Shown here in pieces: positions 17,350 to 26,952 of a DNA stretch of 64,000 bases. This DNA is from Thiohalocapsa sp. (GTDB lineage Bacteria; Pseudomonadota; Gammaproteobacteria; Chromatiales; Chromatiaceae), in the NCBI GenBank assembly GCA_021736785.1, contig JAIPFF010000001.1:62001-126000 (forward strand). Direction: 5' to 3'. Position 1 is the stretch's first letter, and each line of letters starts with the position of its first letter. A model generated the notes under the pieces. The model saw only the letters and a list, made by a program, of their open reading frames with translations. It had not been told where the DNA came from and made no database searches. The translations under genes and the position numbers were made by a program.

Positions 17350-18276
17350 TCAGTCGCCGCCGGTGCCCCAGAAACCATCCAACAACTGCAGTGTTTCCTC
17401 GCGCCGCTCCCAGTGCGGTAAGCCCAGGTGCGGTGCAAGGCTTTCCAGGCGCCAGTTGTCATGGTGGCCGACGAAGGCATCTAGATGCTCGAAGGTGACA
17501 TAGGGATCGCGATCGACGATGACCAGGACCGGCAGCTTCGGCAGCTTGGCGTAGATGTGGGAGACGGCGTCGCGGGTGAACAGCTGGCTGGATAGGAAAT
17601 ACAGCGGTGCGTTGGCCGCTCCGGGCTGGTGCGACGTGGCGTAGGCGTAGTCCAGCATGCCTTCATCGGGCTCACCGACGAAGGACTTACCGAGATAGTA
17701 GCGGATGCTGCGCCGCGAGGAAGCGAGCTCGAACGTGGCTTGGCTGAGCCCGGGCAACGCCAGCGCCTTCTGCGCGATGCGCGCCAGCCGCGGATCGGGC
17801 AGCGGGCGCTTGCCGAAGCCCGTCGGCGAGATCAGCGCCAGGGACGCGACCCGGGCGGGCTCCGCCAGCGTCGCCCGCGCGGCGAATTCGGCGCCCAGCG
17901 ACAGCGCCACCACATCTGCCGGCTCGACGACCACCCGCTTCAGGAAATCGGCGATGGCATCCGCGAACAACTGCGGCGAGTACTGCCGAGTGCTGCGGTC
18001 GGAATGCCCGAAGCCTGGCAAATCCATGCTGAAGACAGGGCGCGTGCCGCGGTAGTGGTCGAACAGCGGCTTGACCTCGTAGCTGCTCGGGGCCGCGTTG
18101 ACGCTATGTACCAGCAACAACGGCCGCCCCGCGGCCTTGGTGTCGCTGTAGTAGGCCACGCGACCGCTGCGCTCGGTCTCGAAATCGGCGCGGGGTGCGT
18201 CCAGGGCCTCGGGCAGGGATGACGGCTGTGTGACTGGCGCCTTGCGCGCCGGCTCTTGGACAGTTTCGCGTGTCAT
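17350..18276 (-). CDS. Alpha/beta-fold hydrolase
   Basis: A 308-residue protein of the alpha/beta-hydrolase superfamily. The ATG at 18276 is preferred because AAGGGG precedes it. It has LLLVHSVNAAPSSYEV (oxyanion strand), FSMDLPGFGHSDRS, the nucleophile elbow VALSLGAEFAARA (Ser in the S-L-G context), a helical cap, VLVIVDRDPYVTFE for the acid, and HLGLPHWERREE for the catalytic histidine. The N-terminal 40 residues are polar and probably disordered. The substrate is unknown. Convergent with cimA and divergent from the DUF6394 gene; no operon partner. Confidence 0.85.
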   Translation of the reverse strand: MTRETVQEPARKAPVTQPSSLPEALDAPRADFETERSGRVAYYSDTKAAGRPLLLVHSVNAAPSSYEVKPLFDHYRGTRPVFSMDLPGFGHSDRSTRQYSPQLFADAIADFLKRVVVEPADVVALSLGAEFAARATLAEPARVASLALISPTGFGKRPLPDPRLARIAQKALALPGLSQATFELASSRRSIRYYLGKSFVGEPDEGMLDYAYATSHQPGAANAPLYFLSSQLFTRDAVSHIYAKLPKLPVLVIVDRDPYVTFEHLDAFVGHHDNWRLESLAPHLGLPHWERREETLQLLDGFWGTGGD

Positions 18277-18548
18277 ACACAACCCCTTCGCATTTGCGGC
18301 TCATTGGCTTGGACCCCGATGCGGGCGCGCGGCCACCGGCGTGCATGGCACGGGCGGCCGGTTGCATTACCCGGCATCCGCGCGGATTATGCGCGATCTG
18401 AAGCCGCGGCGACAGCCGCGGTATCGGGTGCGGGGAGCTTGGCCGGCCGGCCCGGCGCCGTTGGGGTGCCGGCGGACGGCGTCGCCGGGATCCCGCGATT
18501 CCGTATAGACCCTGACACACCCGGCGGCGTGGCATCAAGGAGTATAAA

Positions 18549-18932
18549 GTGAACCCCGAGAAGGTCGTCTTCGGCTTCTTTATTCTGCTCGCGCTGACGC
18601 TGAACGTCGGCTTTGTCGTGGGCGAGATCGACAATCCCGCCCATCACCATATCTGGGAGCTCGGAGCGGTCTTCGTCGTGAACGCCGTCGCGACGGTGCT
18701 CAAACTCGGCGATCGCACGCAGATCGGGGCCATTTTGCTGGCCACGAGTCTGGTCGCGATGCTGCAACTCATCGTCGCGGTCGGGGTCTGGACCATCGTC
18801 GTGCACACGACCGCCGAGGGGATGACGCCCGGTGCGATGGCGAGCATCGTCTCGCTCGCGGCCGGCGCCGTCGTTGCCAACATCGTCTCCGTCGTGCTGC
18901 TGATTATCGAGACCGTGATGCTGCGTCGCTGA
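18549..18932 (+). CDS. DUF6394-like four-helix membrane protein
   Basis: A 127-residue integral membrane protein starting at GTG with AAGGAG at 18537-18542. Four hydrophobic segments (about 6-25, 36-53, 62-87, 96-122) alternate with short loops. The second loop, DNPAHHHIWELGAVFVVN, is conserved-looking, with a His triplet. It resembles the small DUF6394 family found next to bacterial potassium-channel genes. The potassium channel gene follows 99 bases downstream on the same strand, so an accessory or regulatory role in potassium flux is a fair inference, though nothing proves it. Confidence 0.75.
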   Translation: MNPEKVVFGFFILLALTLNVGFVVGEIDNPAHHHIWELGAVFVVNAVATVLKLGDRTQIGAILLATSLVAMLQLIVAVGVWTIVVHTTAEGMTPGAMASIVSLAAGAVVANIVSVVLLIIETVMLRR

Positions 18933-18938
18933 ATGGAG

Positions 18939-18966
18939 CCCGGCGTCCCGTTTCAACGGGCCGGCG
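18939..18966 (+). terminator. Intergenic hairpin between DUF6394 and channel genes
   Basis: CCCGT/ACGGG stem (18947-18951 with 18956-18960, loop TTCA) flanked by CCGG/CCGG arms, giving an interrupted stem of about 9 bp right after the DUF6394 stop. No T-tract follows, so it may be an mRNA-processing or partial-attenuation element rather than a full terminator. Confidence 0.35.
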
Positions 18967-19031
18967 TGCGCCGATAGACGATGCGGCGTCGCCTTGGCGC
19001 ATACTCCCCGGCACTTCCGCGTCAAGCAGCT

Positions 19032-20783
19032 ATGAATACCGGCGCTTCCGCTATGGACAGTATCTTTTTCATGGTTCTCCGGCGCATGCGCGCGCCGCTG
19101 CTGACGCTCATCTTGGTCTACGCCGTGGCCATCACCGGCTTGGTGCTGATTCCGGGGCTCGATGCCGGCGGCGCGCCGGGGCACATGAGCTTCTTCCACG
19201 CGTTTTACTTCGTCAGCTACATGTCGACGACCATCGGCTTCGGTGAGATCCCGGGCGAGTTCAGCGATGCGCAGCGGATCTGGGTCGTTCTTTGCATCTA
19301 CGCGACGGTGGTCGCTTGGCTGTACTCGATCGGCTCGCTGATCGGGCTGCTGCAGGACAAGGCCTTGAGGCGCGCCATGGAGGAGAGACGCTTCGAGCGT
19401 CGCGTGCGGACCATCAACGACGATTTCTATCTGATCTGCGGCTACGGACAGACCGGAAGCGGACTCGTGCGCGCGCTCACGGAGCGCGGCCAGCGGGCGG
19501 TGGTGCTCGACAACAATCCCGATCGCATCGATCTACTCAAGCTCGAAAACCTGCGCGAGTTCGTGCCGGCGCTGCGGGCCGATGTGCGCCGCCCCGACAA
19601 CCTGCTGCTGGCGGGCCTGCGCAGCCCGCGCTGCGCGGGTGTCTTGGCGCTGACATCGAACAACGAGGTCAACCTCAGGGTGGCGCTGGCGGCAAAGCTG
19701 ATGCACCCGAGCGCCAAGGTCGTCTGTCGCTCCGATTCCCACGATATCGAGGCGAATATGGCCTCGTTCGGAACCGATCATATCTACGACCCGTTCGACA
19801 TCTTCGCCCTCTATTTCGCCACCGCATTGCAGGCTCCCTGCCTGACGCTGCTGAACGACTGGCTCGGCGAGCTGCGCGGCAGCGGCCTGCCGGAGCCCAT
19901 CGCGCCTCCGGCGACGGGGCTCTGGATCATTTGCGGCTACGGGCGCTTCGGCAAGGCGCTCTACGCCCATCTCGCCGACCAAGATATCGAGATCATCGTG
20001 ATCGAGGCGCGGCCCGATCGCACCGGTAAGCCACGGGGGACGTTGATCGAAGGTCGTGGTACCGAGGCGGTGACACTGGAGCAGGCAGACATTCATCGGG
20101 CCGTGGGGCTGATCGCCGGCACCGACAACGACGCCAATAACCTGTCCATCGTGATGACCGCGCTGGCGCTGAACCCGGACCTGTTCACCGTCGTGCGCGA
20201 GAACGAGTTGATCAACGCGGAATTGTTCGATGCCGTCGGCGCCGACATCTTGATGCACCCCAGTTCGATCGTGGCTCACCGCATACGCATGCTGCTCGGC
20301 ACACCGCTGCTGGCCGAGTTCACGAACTATGCCCGCTACGAGGACGACGCCTGGGCCTGCGAGCTGGTCAGCCGCATTGCCGGGCTGACGCAGGATCGGG
20401 CGCCCGAAATCTGGGAGGTGCGTATCGACGTGGAAGACGCCTTCGCCCTGAAGCTGATGCGCCATGAAGGGATCGTGCCGACGCTCGGCGACCTGCTGCG
20501 CGACCCGCGGCGGCGCGACGCGACACTGCCCGCCATCGCGTTGATGCGCCGGCGCGACAACGGGCGCACGCTGCTGCCGGCCGCGGACGAGCGGCTGAGG
20601 GATGGCGATCGCCTGCTTTTCTGCGGCACCATGTCCGCCCGCTCGCGCATGTGCTGGACATTGCAAAACGTGCACGCGCTCGGCTATGTGCTATTCGGCT
20701 CCAGTCCGCGCGAGGGGCCGGTTTGGGACTGGATCATGCGCCTGTGGGGAACGCGTGGGTCCTCGGAGGTCGAAGATCGGTGA
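19032..20783 (+). CDS. Two-TM potassium channel with tandem RCK (TrkA) domains
   Basis: A 583-residue inner-membrane channel. The start MNTGASAMDSIFF is chosen to leave a normal short N-terminus; MDSIFF seven codons on is an alternative. TM1 (about 21-42), pore loop with selectivity filter TTIGFGEI (about 66-73) and TM2 (about 84-108) form a minimal pore. Two RCK units follow, each starting with a Rossmann glycine motif: LICGYGQTGSGL (about 134) and IICGYGRFGKAL (about 298), each with TrkA-C-like regions. The filter is TIGFG rather than TVGYG, a tolerated potassium-channel variant. It likely responds to nucleotide or divalent-cation binding. Encoded after the DUF6394 membrane protein. Confidence 0.9.
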   Translation: MNTGASAMDSIFFMVLRRMRAPLLTLILVYAVAITGLVLIPGLDAGGAPGHMSFFHAFYFVSYMSTTIGFGEIPGEFSDAQRIWVVLCIYATVVAWLYSIGSLIGLLQDKALRRAMEERRFERRVRTINDDFYLICGYGQTGSGLVRALTERGQRAVVLDNNPDRIDLLKLENLREFVPALRADVRRPDNLLLAGLRSPRCAGVLALTSNNEVNLRVALAAKLMHPSAKVVCRSDSHDIEANMASFGTDHIYDPFDIFALYFATALQAPCLTLLNDWLGELRGSGLPEPIAPPATGLWIICGYGRFGKALYAHLADQDIEIIVIEARPDRTGKPRGTLIEGRGTEAVTLEQADIHRAVGLIAGTDNDANNLSIVMTALALNPDLFTVVRENELINAELFDAVGADILMHPSSIVAHRIRMLLGTPLLAEFTNYARYEDDAWACELVSRIAGLTQDRAPEIWEVRIDVEDAFALKLMRHEGIVPTLGDLLRDPRRRDATLPAIALMRRRDNGRTLLPAADERLRDGDRLLFCGTMSARSRMCWTLQNVHALGYVLFGSSPREGPVWDWIMRLWGTRGSSEVEDR

Positions 20784-20911
20784 GGCCTTGCCCAGTCTCG
20801 CGGGTTTGAAAGCGGGCGGCCACTGTCATATCGTCGCGTCGGGCCGGTCGAACAGCACCTATGTGGTCGTGCCGCCGTGTACCCGCTCGCCCGTGCCTCG
20901 AGAGGTTGCTT

Positions 20912-21463
20912 ATGAGCGTCTTGTTGACTCGACTCGCTGAAGATCATCGCCGCCTGGCGCGCCTTCTGAATCTTCTGGAAGCGTTGCTGGATCGCTTTCA
21001 TTCGGGCGACGAGCCGGACTACGAGCTGATGTGCGAAATGCTCGAGTATATGATCGACTATGCCGATCAAGTGCATCATCCGAGCGAGGACTTGATCTTC
21101 GAACGCCTGCTGCAAGGCCCCGAGCAGGGGCACGATGTGCTGCGCCGGCTGATGCTGCAGCACGATGCGCTGGCCGGCCTGAATCGCCGTTTCCGCGAGT
21201 CCTTGGAAGGGATCGTGCACGAGGAGGTGCTGCGCCGCGACGAAGTGGAGCAGCAGGGCCGCGAGTTGCTCGGCACGCTGCGCGAGCACATGGTGCTGGA
21301 GGATACCCAAGCCTTCCCGCTGGCCCATCGCATGCTGACCGAGGCCGATTGGGCGGAGATCGAGGCGCGCGCGCCGAGCGTCGACGACCCCGTCTTCGGG
21401 CATTCCGATCCGGAGCGCTTTCGGGCGCTCTATGCGCACCTGAAGACCGAGTTGAGCGAATGA
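20912..21463 (+). CDS. Hemerythrin-like HHE domain protein
   Basis: A 183-residue protein starting MSVLLTRLAEDHRRLARLL after the ribosome site AGAGGT. It has the hemerythrin/HHE pattern: an early EDHRR, then YADQVHHPSEDLIFERLL, a second LMLQHDALAG, and LREHMVLEDTQAFPLAH near the end, giving a set of His/Glu ligands able to bind a di-iron centre on a four-helix bundle. Roles proposed for such proteins include oxygen, NO or iron handling. It stands alone, 129 bases after the potassium channel and upstream of hemH. Confidence 0.87.
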   Translation: MSVLLTRLAEDHRRLARLLNLLEALLDRFHSGDEPDYELMCEMLEYMIDYADQVHHPSEDLIFERLLQGPEQGHDVLRRLMLQHDALAGLNRRFRESLEGIVHEEVLRRDEVEQQGRELLGTLREHMVLEDTQAFPLAHRMLTEADWAEIEARAPSVDDPVFGHSDPERFRALYAHLKTELSE

Positions 21464-21836
21464 GTGCGATGCCCGAGCGCCGGCCCGCGCTTGTGGCCTC
21501 TCGGACGCGGCGCTTGTCGCCGCGTATTCTCGATCGGGCACCGGTGCGGCGAGCCCGTGTCGAGTCCGACCCGGGCCATGCGAGCGCTTGAGCGCCGTCG
21601 TTTCGTCCGGTCCGTGATATCGGTACGCTAGGCTACCGGGAAGGTCGGCCGCTGGCGTTGCCGCAATGTCGCCTCGTTGCCGGCCGACGATCAGTGGCCC
21701 ATGCGGCGGGAAAAACGCTGCGCCAGCACCCATAATGACATTGGCAGGGGACGTTTTCCGGTTGAAAGCCCGGTCGTCACGCGCCACAGTTTAATTTTCA
21801 TTACCACCATCAGGGGATCCCTGAAGCTTAGTGCCA
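21464..21836. other. 373-base interval before hemH
   Basis: No gene could be supported. The last 60 bases become AT-rich (GTTTAATTTTCATTACCACC, about 21788-21807) and probably hold the hemH promoter. Nothing else was recognised. Confidence 0.4.
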
Positions 21837-22910
21837 ATGAAGTATAAAGACGTGCCCGGCTTCGAGCACGGAACGCCGGAGTCGCTCGGCGTGTTGCTGC
21901 TCAATCTAGGAACCCCCGATGCGCCGACGCCGACGGCCGTGCGACGCTATCTGTCGGAGTTTCTGCAGGATCCCCGCGTGGTGGAGATCCCGCGGCCGAT
22001 CTGGTGGCTGATTCTTCACGGCGTCATCCTGCGTGTGCGCCCGGGGCGCTCCGCCCGTGCGTACCAGGCGGTATGGACCGACCGTGGCTCGCCGCTGCTC
22101 GACGTCGCCGGGCGTCAGGCCGACAGCTTGCAGGAGCGCCTGTACGAGCGCTACGGACGTACCGTGCGCGTCGAGTTGGGTATGCGTTACGGGAATCCGT
22201 CCGTGTCCGATGCCCTCGGCCGACTCAAAGAGGCCAATGTGCGGCGCCTGCTGGTGCTGCCGCTCTATCCTCAGTATTCGGCCACCACCACCGCCTCGGT
22301 ATTCGACGCGGTGACCGACGAGCTGCGCACCTGGCGTTGGCTGCCGGAGCTGCGCTTCATCAACCATTACCACGACGATCCGACCTACATCGATGCCGTC
22401 GTCGCGAGCATCCGCGACGCCTGGGAGGAGAAGGGTGAGCCGGAACGGCTGCTTTTCTCGTTCCACGGCATACCGAAGCGCTACTTCATGGCCGGTGATC
22501 CCTATCACTGCCACTGTCACAAGACCGCGCGGATGGTCGTCGAGGCCCTGGGCCTGCCGGAAGACCGCTGGATGGTATCGTTCCAGTCCCGCGTCGGCCG
22601 CGACGAATGGCTGCAACCCTACACGGACGAGACGCTGAAGCTCTGGGGCACCGATGGTGTGTCCAGCGTACATGTCATCGCGCCGGGCTTCTCCGCCGAC
22701 TGCCTGGAGACGCTGGAAGAGATCGACGTCGAAAACCGCGGCTATTTTCTGGAGGCGGGCGGCGGCGAGTATCACTACATTCCATGCCTGAACGACGATC
22801 CGGCCCATATCGACATGATGGTCGGCCTGGTCGAGCGTCACGCCTCCGGTTGGCCCGAGATGACCGGCGAGGAGCTGGCCGTCGAGCCCGCCTGGGGAAC
22901 TGCCGACTGA
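21837..22910 (+). CDS. hemH: Ferrochelatase
   Basis: A 357-residue enzyme inserting ferrous iron into protoporphyrin IX, the last step of protoheme synthesis. Signature elements: LGVLLLNLGTPDAP at the N-terminus, YQAVWTDRGSPLL, and the catalytic region LLFSFHGIPKRYFMAGDPY with its invariant His, followed by CHCHKTAR and FQSRVGRDEWLQPYT. The ATG at 21837 is taken; a GTG two codons earlier is possible. The length fits other gammaproteobacterial ferrochelatases. It is probably membrane-associated. Single gene; other heme genes in the window (hemE, hemW) are elsewhere. Confidence 0.96.
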   Translation: MKYKDVPGFEHGTPESLGVLLLNLGTPDAPTPTAVRRYLSEFLQDPRVVEIPRPIWWLILHGVILRVRPGRSARAYQAVWTDRGSPLLDVAGRQADSLQERLYERYGRTVRVELGMRYGNPSVSDALGRLKEANVRRLLVLPLYPQYSATTTASVFDAVTDELRTWRWLPELRFINHYHDDPTYIDAVVASIRDAWEEKGEPERLLFSFHGIPKRYFMAGDPYHCHCHKTARMVVEALGLPEDRWMVSFQSRVGRDEWLQPYTDETLKLWGTDGVSSVHVIAPGFSADCLETLEEIDVENRGYFLEAGGGEYHYIPCLNDDPAHIDMMVGLVERHASGWPEMTGEELAVEPAWGTAD

Positions 22911-23220
22911 TCAGCGCTCCACGCGCGGCAGGATGCACCGCTATGTCCACAAAGTCGGTCAGCTGCTAAGGATAGAATTCTGCGAAGCTTTTGGGTATTC
23001 AGTCAGGGCGATGGCGCGGTCAGGATGGTGATTCAGCGAGGGACGGATCGCGGGCCGGTTTCCGCGTTGGACGGTCGTCGGTCGGCGTCTGTCCGATCCG
23101 GCTGCCGCGGCGCCGATGATTTCCGGAGCATCGGCTCGGCGTCTTTGAATCCGCGCCCGCGTCCGCATCTCTGCCGGCATCGCAAACCGACGACGCGGGA
23201 TCATCCCGCCGCAATACCGA
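22911..23220. other. 310-base interval before the DUF971 gene
   Basis: No gene or clear terminator seen. A short AT-richer patch (AAGGATAGAATTCTGCGAAGC, about 22968-22988) could be a promoter region. Confidence 0.35.
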
Positions 23221-23658
23221 ATGGAAAAGAACCCGCTGCCCACCGAGATCAATCTGCACCAAAAATCGCGCGTGCTCGAAATCGCCTATGACGACGGGGC
23301 ACGTTTCCGACTGCCCTGCGAGTACCTGCGGGTCTATTCACCGTCCGCCGAGGTGCGGGGCCATACTCCGGATCAAGCCAAGCTCCAGATCGGCAAGGAA
23401 TACGTCAATATCCGCGATTTGCAGCAGATCGGCAGCTACGCGGTAAAGATCGTCTTCGACGACGGACACAAGTCCGGTCTCTACGACTGGCAGTACCTCT
23501 ATAAACTCGGGCGCGGCTGGCAGCCGCTCTGGCTGGACTACCTCGACAGGCTGAAGGACGCGGGTCGTCAGCGCAACGGCGCCGATCCTTTCGAGTCCTT
23601 GCAGCAGCGCGGCGAGCAGCCGTCCCAGCTGCCGCCGGCCAACGACACCAACGCCTGA
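23221..23658 (+). CDS. DUF971 domain protein
   Basis: A 145-residue protein of the DUF971 family (the N-terminal domain also found in gamma-butyrobetaine hydroxylases). Visible signatures: LEIAYDDGARFRLPCEYLRVYSPSAEV, then VNIRDLQQIGSYAVKIVFDDGHKSGLYDWQYLYKLG. No metal-binding residues of the hydroxylase are present, as this is the small stand-alone form. In many proteobacteria it is encoded beside hslVU or ubiE; here neither is adjacent. The polar C-terminal 35 residues appear disordered. Function is not established. Confidence 0.85.
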   Translation: MEKNPLPTEINLHQKSRVLEIAYDDGARFRLPCEYLRVYSPSAEVRGHTPDQAKLQIGKEYVNIRDLQQIGSYAVKIVFDDGHKSGLYDWQYLYKLGRGWQPLWLDYLDRLKDAGRQRNGADPFESLQQRGEQPSQLPPANDTNA

Positions 23659-23808
23659 TCGAACGGGCCGCGGGCCGGGCTCCGCCGGGCCTTCCCGGCC
23701 GACGCCTTGCGCTTCGACCGACAAGGTCAGCGGCAGCAACGGCATCGTCGGCGCCTGCCCTACGGCGGCACTCCGCCGGAAGTCGCCGGCCGGTACCCAG
23801 CCAACGGT

Positions 23809-25029
23809 TCAGCGTCGTTTGCGGCCCTCGACCCGCAAGCGCAGCGCATTCAGCCGGATGAAGCCGGTGGCGTCGCCCTGATCGTAGGCGCCGGCATCCT
23901 CCTCGAAGGTGGCGATGGACTCGTCGAACAGGCTGTTGCTGTCGGACTTGCGCCCGGTCACCAAGACATTGCCCTTATAGAGCTTGAGCCGAACGACGCC
24001 GTTGACGACCTGCTGCGTGTGGTCGATGGCCGCCTGCAGCATCTCGCGCTCCGGGCTGAACCAGTAGCCGTTGTAGATGAGCTTCGCGTAGCGCGGCATC
24101 AGCTCGTCCTTCAGGTGCGCCGCCTCGCGGTCGAGGGTCAGCGACTCCATGGCGCGGTGCGCCTTCAGCATGATGGTGCCGCCCGGGGTCTCGTAGCAGC
24201 CCCGCGATTTCATGCCGACGTAGCGGTTTTCGACGATATCGAGGCGGCCGATGCCGTTGGCGCCGCCGATGCGGTTCAGCTCGGCCAGCACCTCGGCGGG
24301 TGTCATCGCCTTGCCGTCGATGGCGGTGATGTCGCCGCGCTCGAACGTCAGCTCGATGGAGACCGGCGTGTCGGGCGCATCCTCCGGCGCCACGCTCCAG
24401 CGCCACATGTCCTTGCCGGGCTCGACCCAGGGGTCCTCCAGGTCATAGCCTTCGTAGGAAATGTGCAGCAGGTTCGCGTCCATGGAGTAGGGCGATTTGG
24501 TGCCGTCGCGCTTCATCTCGACGCCGATGCCGTGCTCGGCCGCATAGGCCATCAGCTTCTCGCGCGAGAGCAGGTCCCATTCCCGCCACGGGGCGATGAT
24601 CTTGATCTCCGGGTTCAGGGCGTAGGCGCCGAGCTCGAAGCGGACTTGGTCGTTGCCCTTGCCGGTGGCGCCGTGGGAGACGGCGTCGGCACCGGTTTCG
24701 GCGGCGATCTCGACCAGGCGCTTGGCGATCAGCGGGCGGGCGATGGAGGTGCCCAGCAGGTATTCGCCTTCATAGATGGCGTTGGCGCGGAACATGGGGT
24801 AGACGAAGTCGCGCACGAACTCTTCGCGCAAATCGTCGATATAGATCTCCTTGACGCCGGCGGCTTGGGCCTTGGTGCGGGCCGGTTCCACTTCCTCGCC
24901 CTGACCGATGTCCGCCGTGAAGGTGACGACCTCGCAGCCATACTCCTGCTGCAGCCATTTCAGGATGACCGAGGTGTCGAGTCCGCCGGAATAGGCCAGG
25001 ACCACTTTCTTTACGTCGTTGTGCGCCAT
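23809..25029 (-). CDS. argG: Argininosuccinate synthase
   Basis: A 406-residue enzyme joining citrulline and aspartate with ATP in arginine synthesis. The start [20 protein letters not shown] follows a GGAG site at about -9. The N-type ATP pyrophosphatase loop [30 protein letters not shown], and the citrulline/aspartate-binding [14 protein letters not shown] and [17 protein letters not shown] segments are all present. The length matches the family. Transcribed alone, convergent with the DUF971 gene. Imperfect GC-rich inverted repeats at about 23667-23705 may serve as the common 3' end. Confidence 0.97.
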   Translation of the reverse strand: MAHNDVKKVVLAYSGGLDTSVILKWLQQEYGCEVVTFTADIGQGEEVEPARTKAQAAGVKEIYIDDLREEFVRDFVYPMFRANAIYEGEYLLGTSIARPLIAKRLVEIAAETGADAVSHGATGKGNDQVRFELGAYALNPEIKIIAPWREWDLLSREKLMAYAAEHGIGVEMKRDGTKSPYSMDANLLHISYEGYDLEDPWVEPGKDMWRWSVAPEDAPDTPVSIELTFERGDITAIDGKAMTPAEVLAELNRIGGANGIGRLDIVENRYVGMKSRGCYETPGGTIMLKAHRAMESLTLDREAAHLKDELMPRYAKLIYNGYWFSPEREMLQAAIDHTQQVVNGVVRLKLYKGNVLVTGRKSDSNSLFDESIATFEEDAGAYDQGDATGFIRLNALRLRVEGRKRR

Positions 25030-25188
25030 GTCGGGCTCCGGTTGCGAGTCAATCAACCAGTATAAACCTCGGCGCCGCGCGATCGAAGCGCCGGCCTGTC
25101 GCGGATGTGACGCTCTCGAATCGATGCCGTGTCGGTCCGGGTTCGCACCCCGACCGAGGACTGCGTTCCGGGGCCCGTCGCGAAACGC

Positions 25189-25971
25189 TCATGCACGCGC
25201 GAGAAAGGCCTCCAGCGCGGAGGCGAAGGCCTCGGGCTGATCCGCGTAGACCCAGTGCCCGGCATTGGCCAGCGCACGCAACCGTGCCAGCGGAAACAAA
25301 GTCTGGATGCGTTCCAGTCCGCGCGCCTGCACATAGCTTGAGGCCGTACCGTAAATGAATAATGCCGGCCCCGAGAACTGCCGTTGGCCCGGGTCGGGGA
25401 AGTCGAGCAGATCCGGTATCGCGCCCGCGATACCGGACAGGTTGAAGCGCCAGCACCAGCTGTCGCCGCGACGACGCAAGTTCTGCAGCAGATAGCCGCG
25501 CACCGCGGGCTCCGGGATCGCCTCGGCCAGCCTGCGGTCGGCGTCGGCGCGATCGGCGATATCGGCGAGCGGCAGCGTCTGCAGCGCGTCGACCAAGGTC
25601 TCGAAGCCGCTCGGGTAGCGCACCGGGGCCATGTCGGCGACGACGACCCCCTCGACCCGCTCCGGATGCGCCAAGGCCAGCCACATGGCGGTTTTCCCGC
25701 CCATACTGTGACCGGCGACGATGGCGCGCGCGATTCCTTCCCGCTGCAGCAGTGCCGCCACATCGGCGGCGATCGCCGGATAGGTCATCTGCGCCGCATG
25801 GGGCGAATCGCCGTGATTGCGCAGGTCCGGCACCAGCACCGGGTGCTTGCGCTCGAGCCGCCGCGCGATGCCATGCCAGTTCATACCGGCGCCGAACAGG
25901 CCGTGCAGCAGGACGAGCGGTAGGCCTTCGCCGCTACCGTAGCGGCGCAGCCGCAGTTGCAAGGCAGCCAT
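25189..25971 (-). CDS. YbfF-like alpha/beta hydrolase (esterase)
   Basis: A 260-residue cytoplasmic hydrolase. Motifs in order: LVLLHGLFGAGMNWHGIARRL (oxyanion region), VPDLRNHGDSPH, the nucleophile elbow AGHSMGGKTAMWLAL, VADMAPVRYPSGFE, and the catalytic histidine in NAGHWVYADQP. This pattern is that of the YbfF/esterase group, which hydrolyses acyl-CoA or short esters in vitro. The ATG at 25971 is chosen. It lies divergent to the phosphoesterase gene and follows argG by 159 bases without clear linkage. Confidence 0.88.
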   Translation of the reverse strand: MAALQLRLRRYGSGEGLPLVLLHGLFGAGMNWHGIARRLERKHPVLVPDLRNHGDSPHAAQMTYPAIAADVAALLQREGIARAIVAGHSMGGKTAMWLALAHPERVEGVVVADMAPVRYPSGFETLVDALQTLPLADIADRADADRRLAEAIPEPAVRGYLLQNLRRRGDSWCWRFNLSGIAGAIPDLLDFPDPGQRQFSGPALFIYGTASSYVQARGLERIQTLFPLARLRALANAGHWVYADQPEAFASALEAFLARA

Positions 25972-26104
25972 CAAATTGTCGCTTACTTGTCAAAAAAAGT
26001 TCTGAATTCAGCGACTTTCACGGCATCTTCATACCCCTTCAATGTCGCCGCAACGAAACCGCGGGACCATGGCTCGAATTTTTACTCCAAGAGGCGGAGA
26101 AACG

Positions 26105-26941
26105 ATGAGTCAGGTCGAGCGACTGCGTCCCATGAAGTATCGCAGCATCTGGATCTCGGACGTCCATCTCGGATTCCGCGGTTGTCAGGCCGAGTTCGTG
26201 CTCGATTTCCTGCAGTCCACGGAGTGCCGCCAGCTTTATCTGGTCGGCGATATCGTGGATCTATGGGCAATGAAGAACGGGGTCTTCTGGCCGCAGGCAC
26301 ACAACAACGTGGTCCGGGCCATTTTGGATAAGGCCCGCAACGGGACCGAAGTCATTTACGTGCCAGGCAACCACGACGACGTCTTCCGCACCCACCTCGG
26401 CAGCGATTTCGGCAATGTGATGGTGCGCGACGAGGTCTTGCATACCACGGCGGACGGCAGGCGGTTTCTGGTCATGCACGGCGACAAGTTCGACCGGGTG
26501 GTGCAAAGCGGGCCTTGGCTGGCCAAGCTCGGTGCGCGGCTCTACGATCTGCTGCTCGGCATCAACCATCGCTTCAATGCGGTTCGCCGGCGTCTCGGCT
26601 TCGGCTACTGGTCCCTGGCCGCCTTCCTGAAGCACCGCGTCAAGGACGCCGTCAACTACATCGGCGATTTCGAGAACGCGGTTGCCGAAGAGGCCAGGCG
26701 CCACGGCGTCGACGGCATGGTGTGCGGTCATATCCATCATGCCGAAATCCGCGATATCGACGGCGTCACCTACTGTAACTGCGGCGATTGGGTCGAGAGC
26801 TGTACCGCACTGGTGGAGCGCCACGACGGGACGATGGAACTGCTGCGCTGGACCGAAGGCCTGCAAGTGCTCACCGCGGAGAGCGCGGATTGGCGGCAGC
26901 CCCTTCCGGCCGCGGCATCGGCGATGGCGCGCGCTGGCTGA
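26105..26941 (+). CDS. Calcineurin-like phosphoesterase, PlcP/LpxH-related
   Basis: A 278-residue metallophosphoesterase. The ATG at 26105 is preferred because GGAG precedes it. Metal-binding motifs: SDVHLGFRGCQAE, GDIVDLW, PGNHDDVF, VMHGDKFD, and CGHIHHAEI, then NCGDWVESCTAL. This matches proteins annotated as UDP-2,3-diacylglucosamine diphosphatase. However, the length, the NHRFNAVRRRLGFGYWSL region and the C-terminal GDWVESCT are those I associate with PlcP, the phospholipase C of phosphate-starvation lipid remodelling, more than with LpxH. The distinction is inferred from memory. Divergent from the hydrolase, convergent with ampD (11-base gap). Confidence 0.82.
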   Translation: MSQVERLRPMKYRSIWISDVHLGFRGCQAEFVLDFLQSTECRQLYLVGDIVDLWAMKNGVFWPQAHNNVVRAILDKARNGTEVIYVPGNHDDVFRTHLGSDFGNVMVRDEVLHTTADGRRFLVMHGDKFDRVVQSGPWLAKLGARLYDLLLGINHRFNAVRRRLGFGYWSLAAFLKHRVKDAVNYIGDFENAVAEEARRHGVDGMVCGHIHHAEIRDIDGVTYCNCGDWVESCTALVERHDGTMELLRWTEGLQVLTAESADWRQPLPAAASAMARAG

Positions 26942-26952
26942 GCCGTGCCGCC

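Noticed and set aside
23707-25065. 452-codon plus-strand open frame opposite argG
   Set aside because: Antisense to argG, which is fully conserved.
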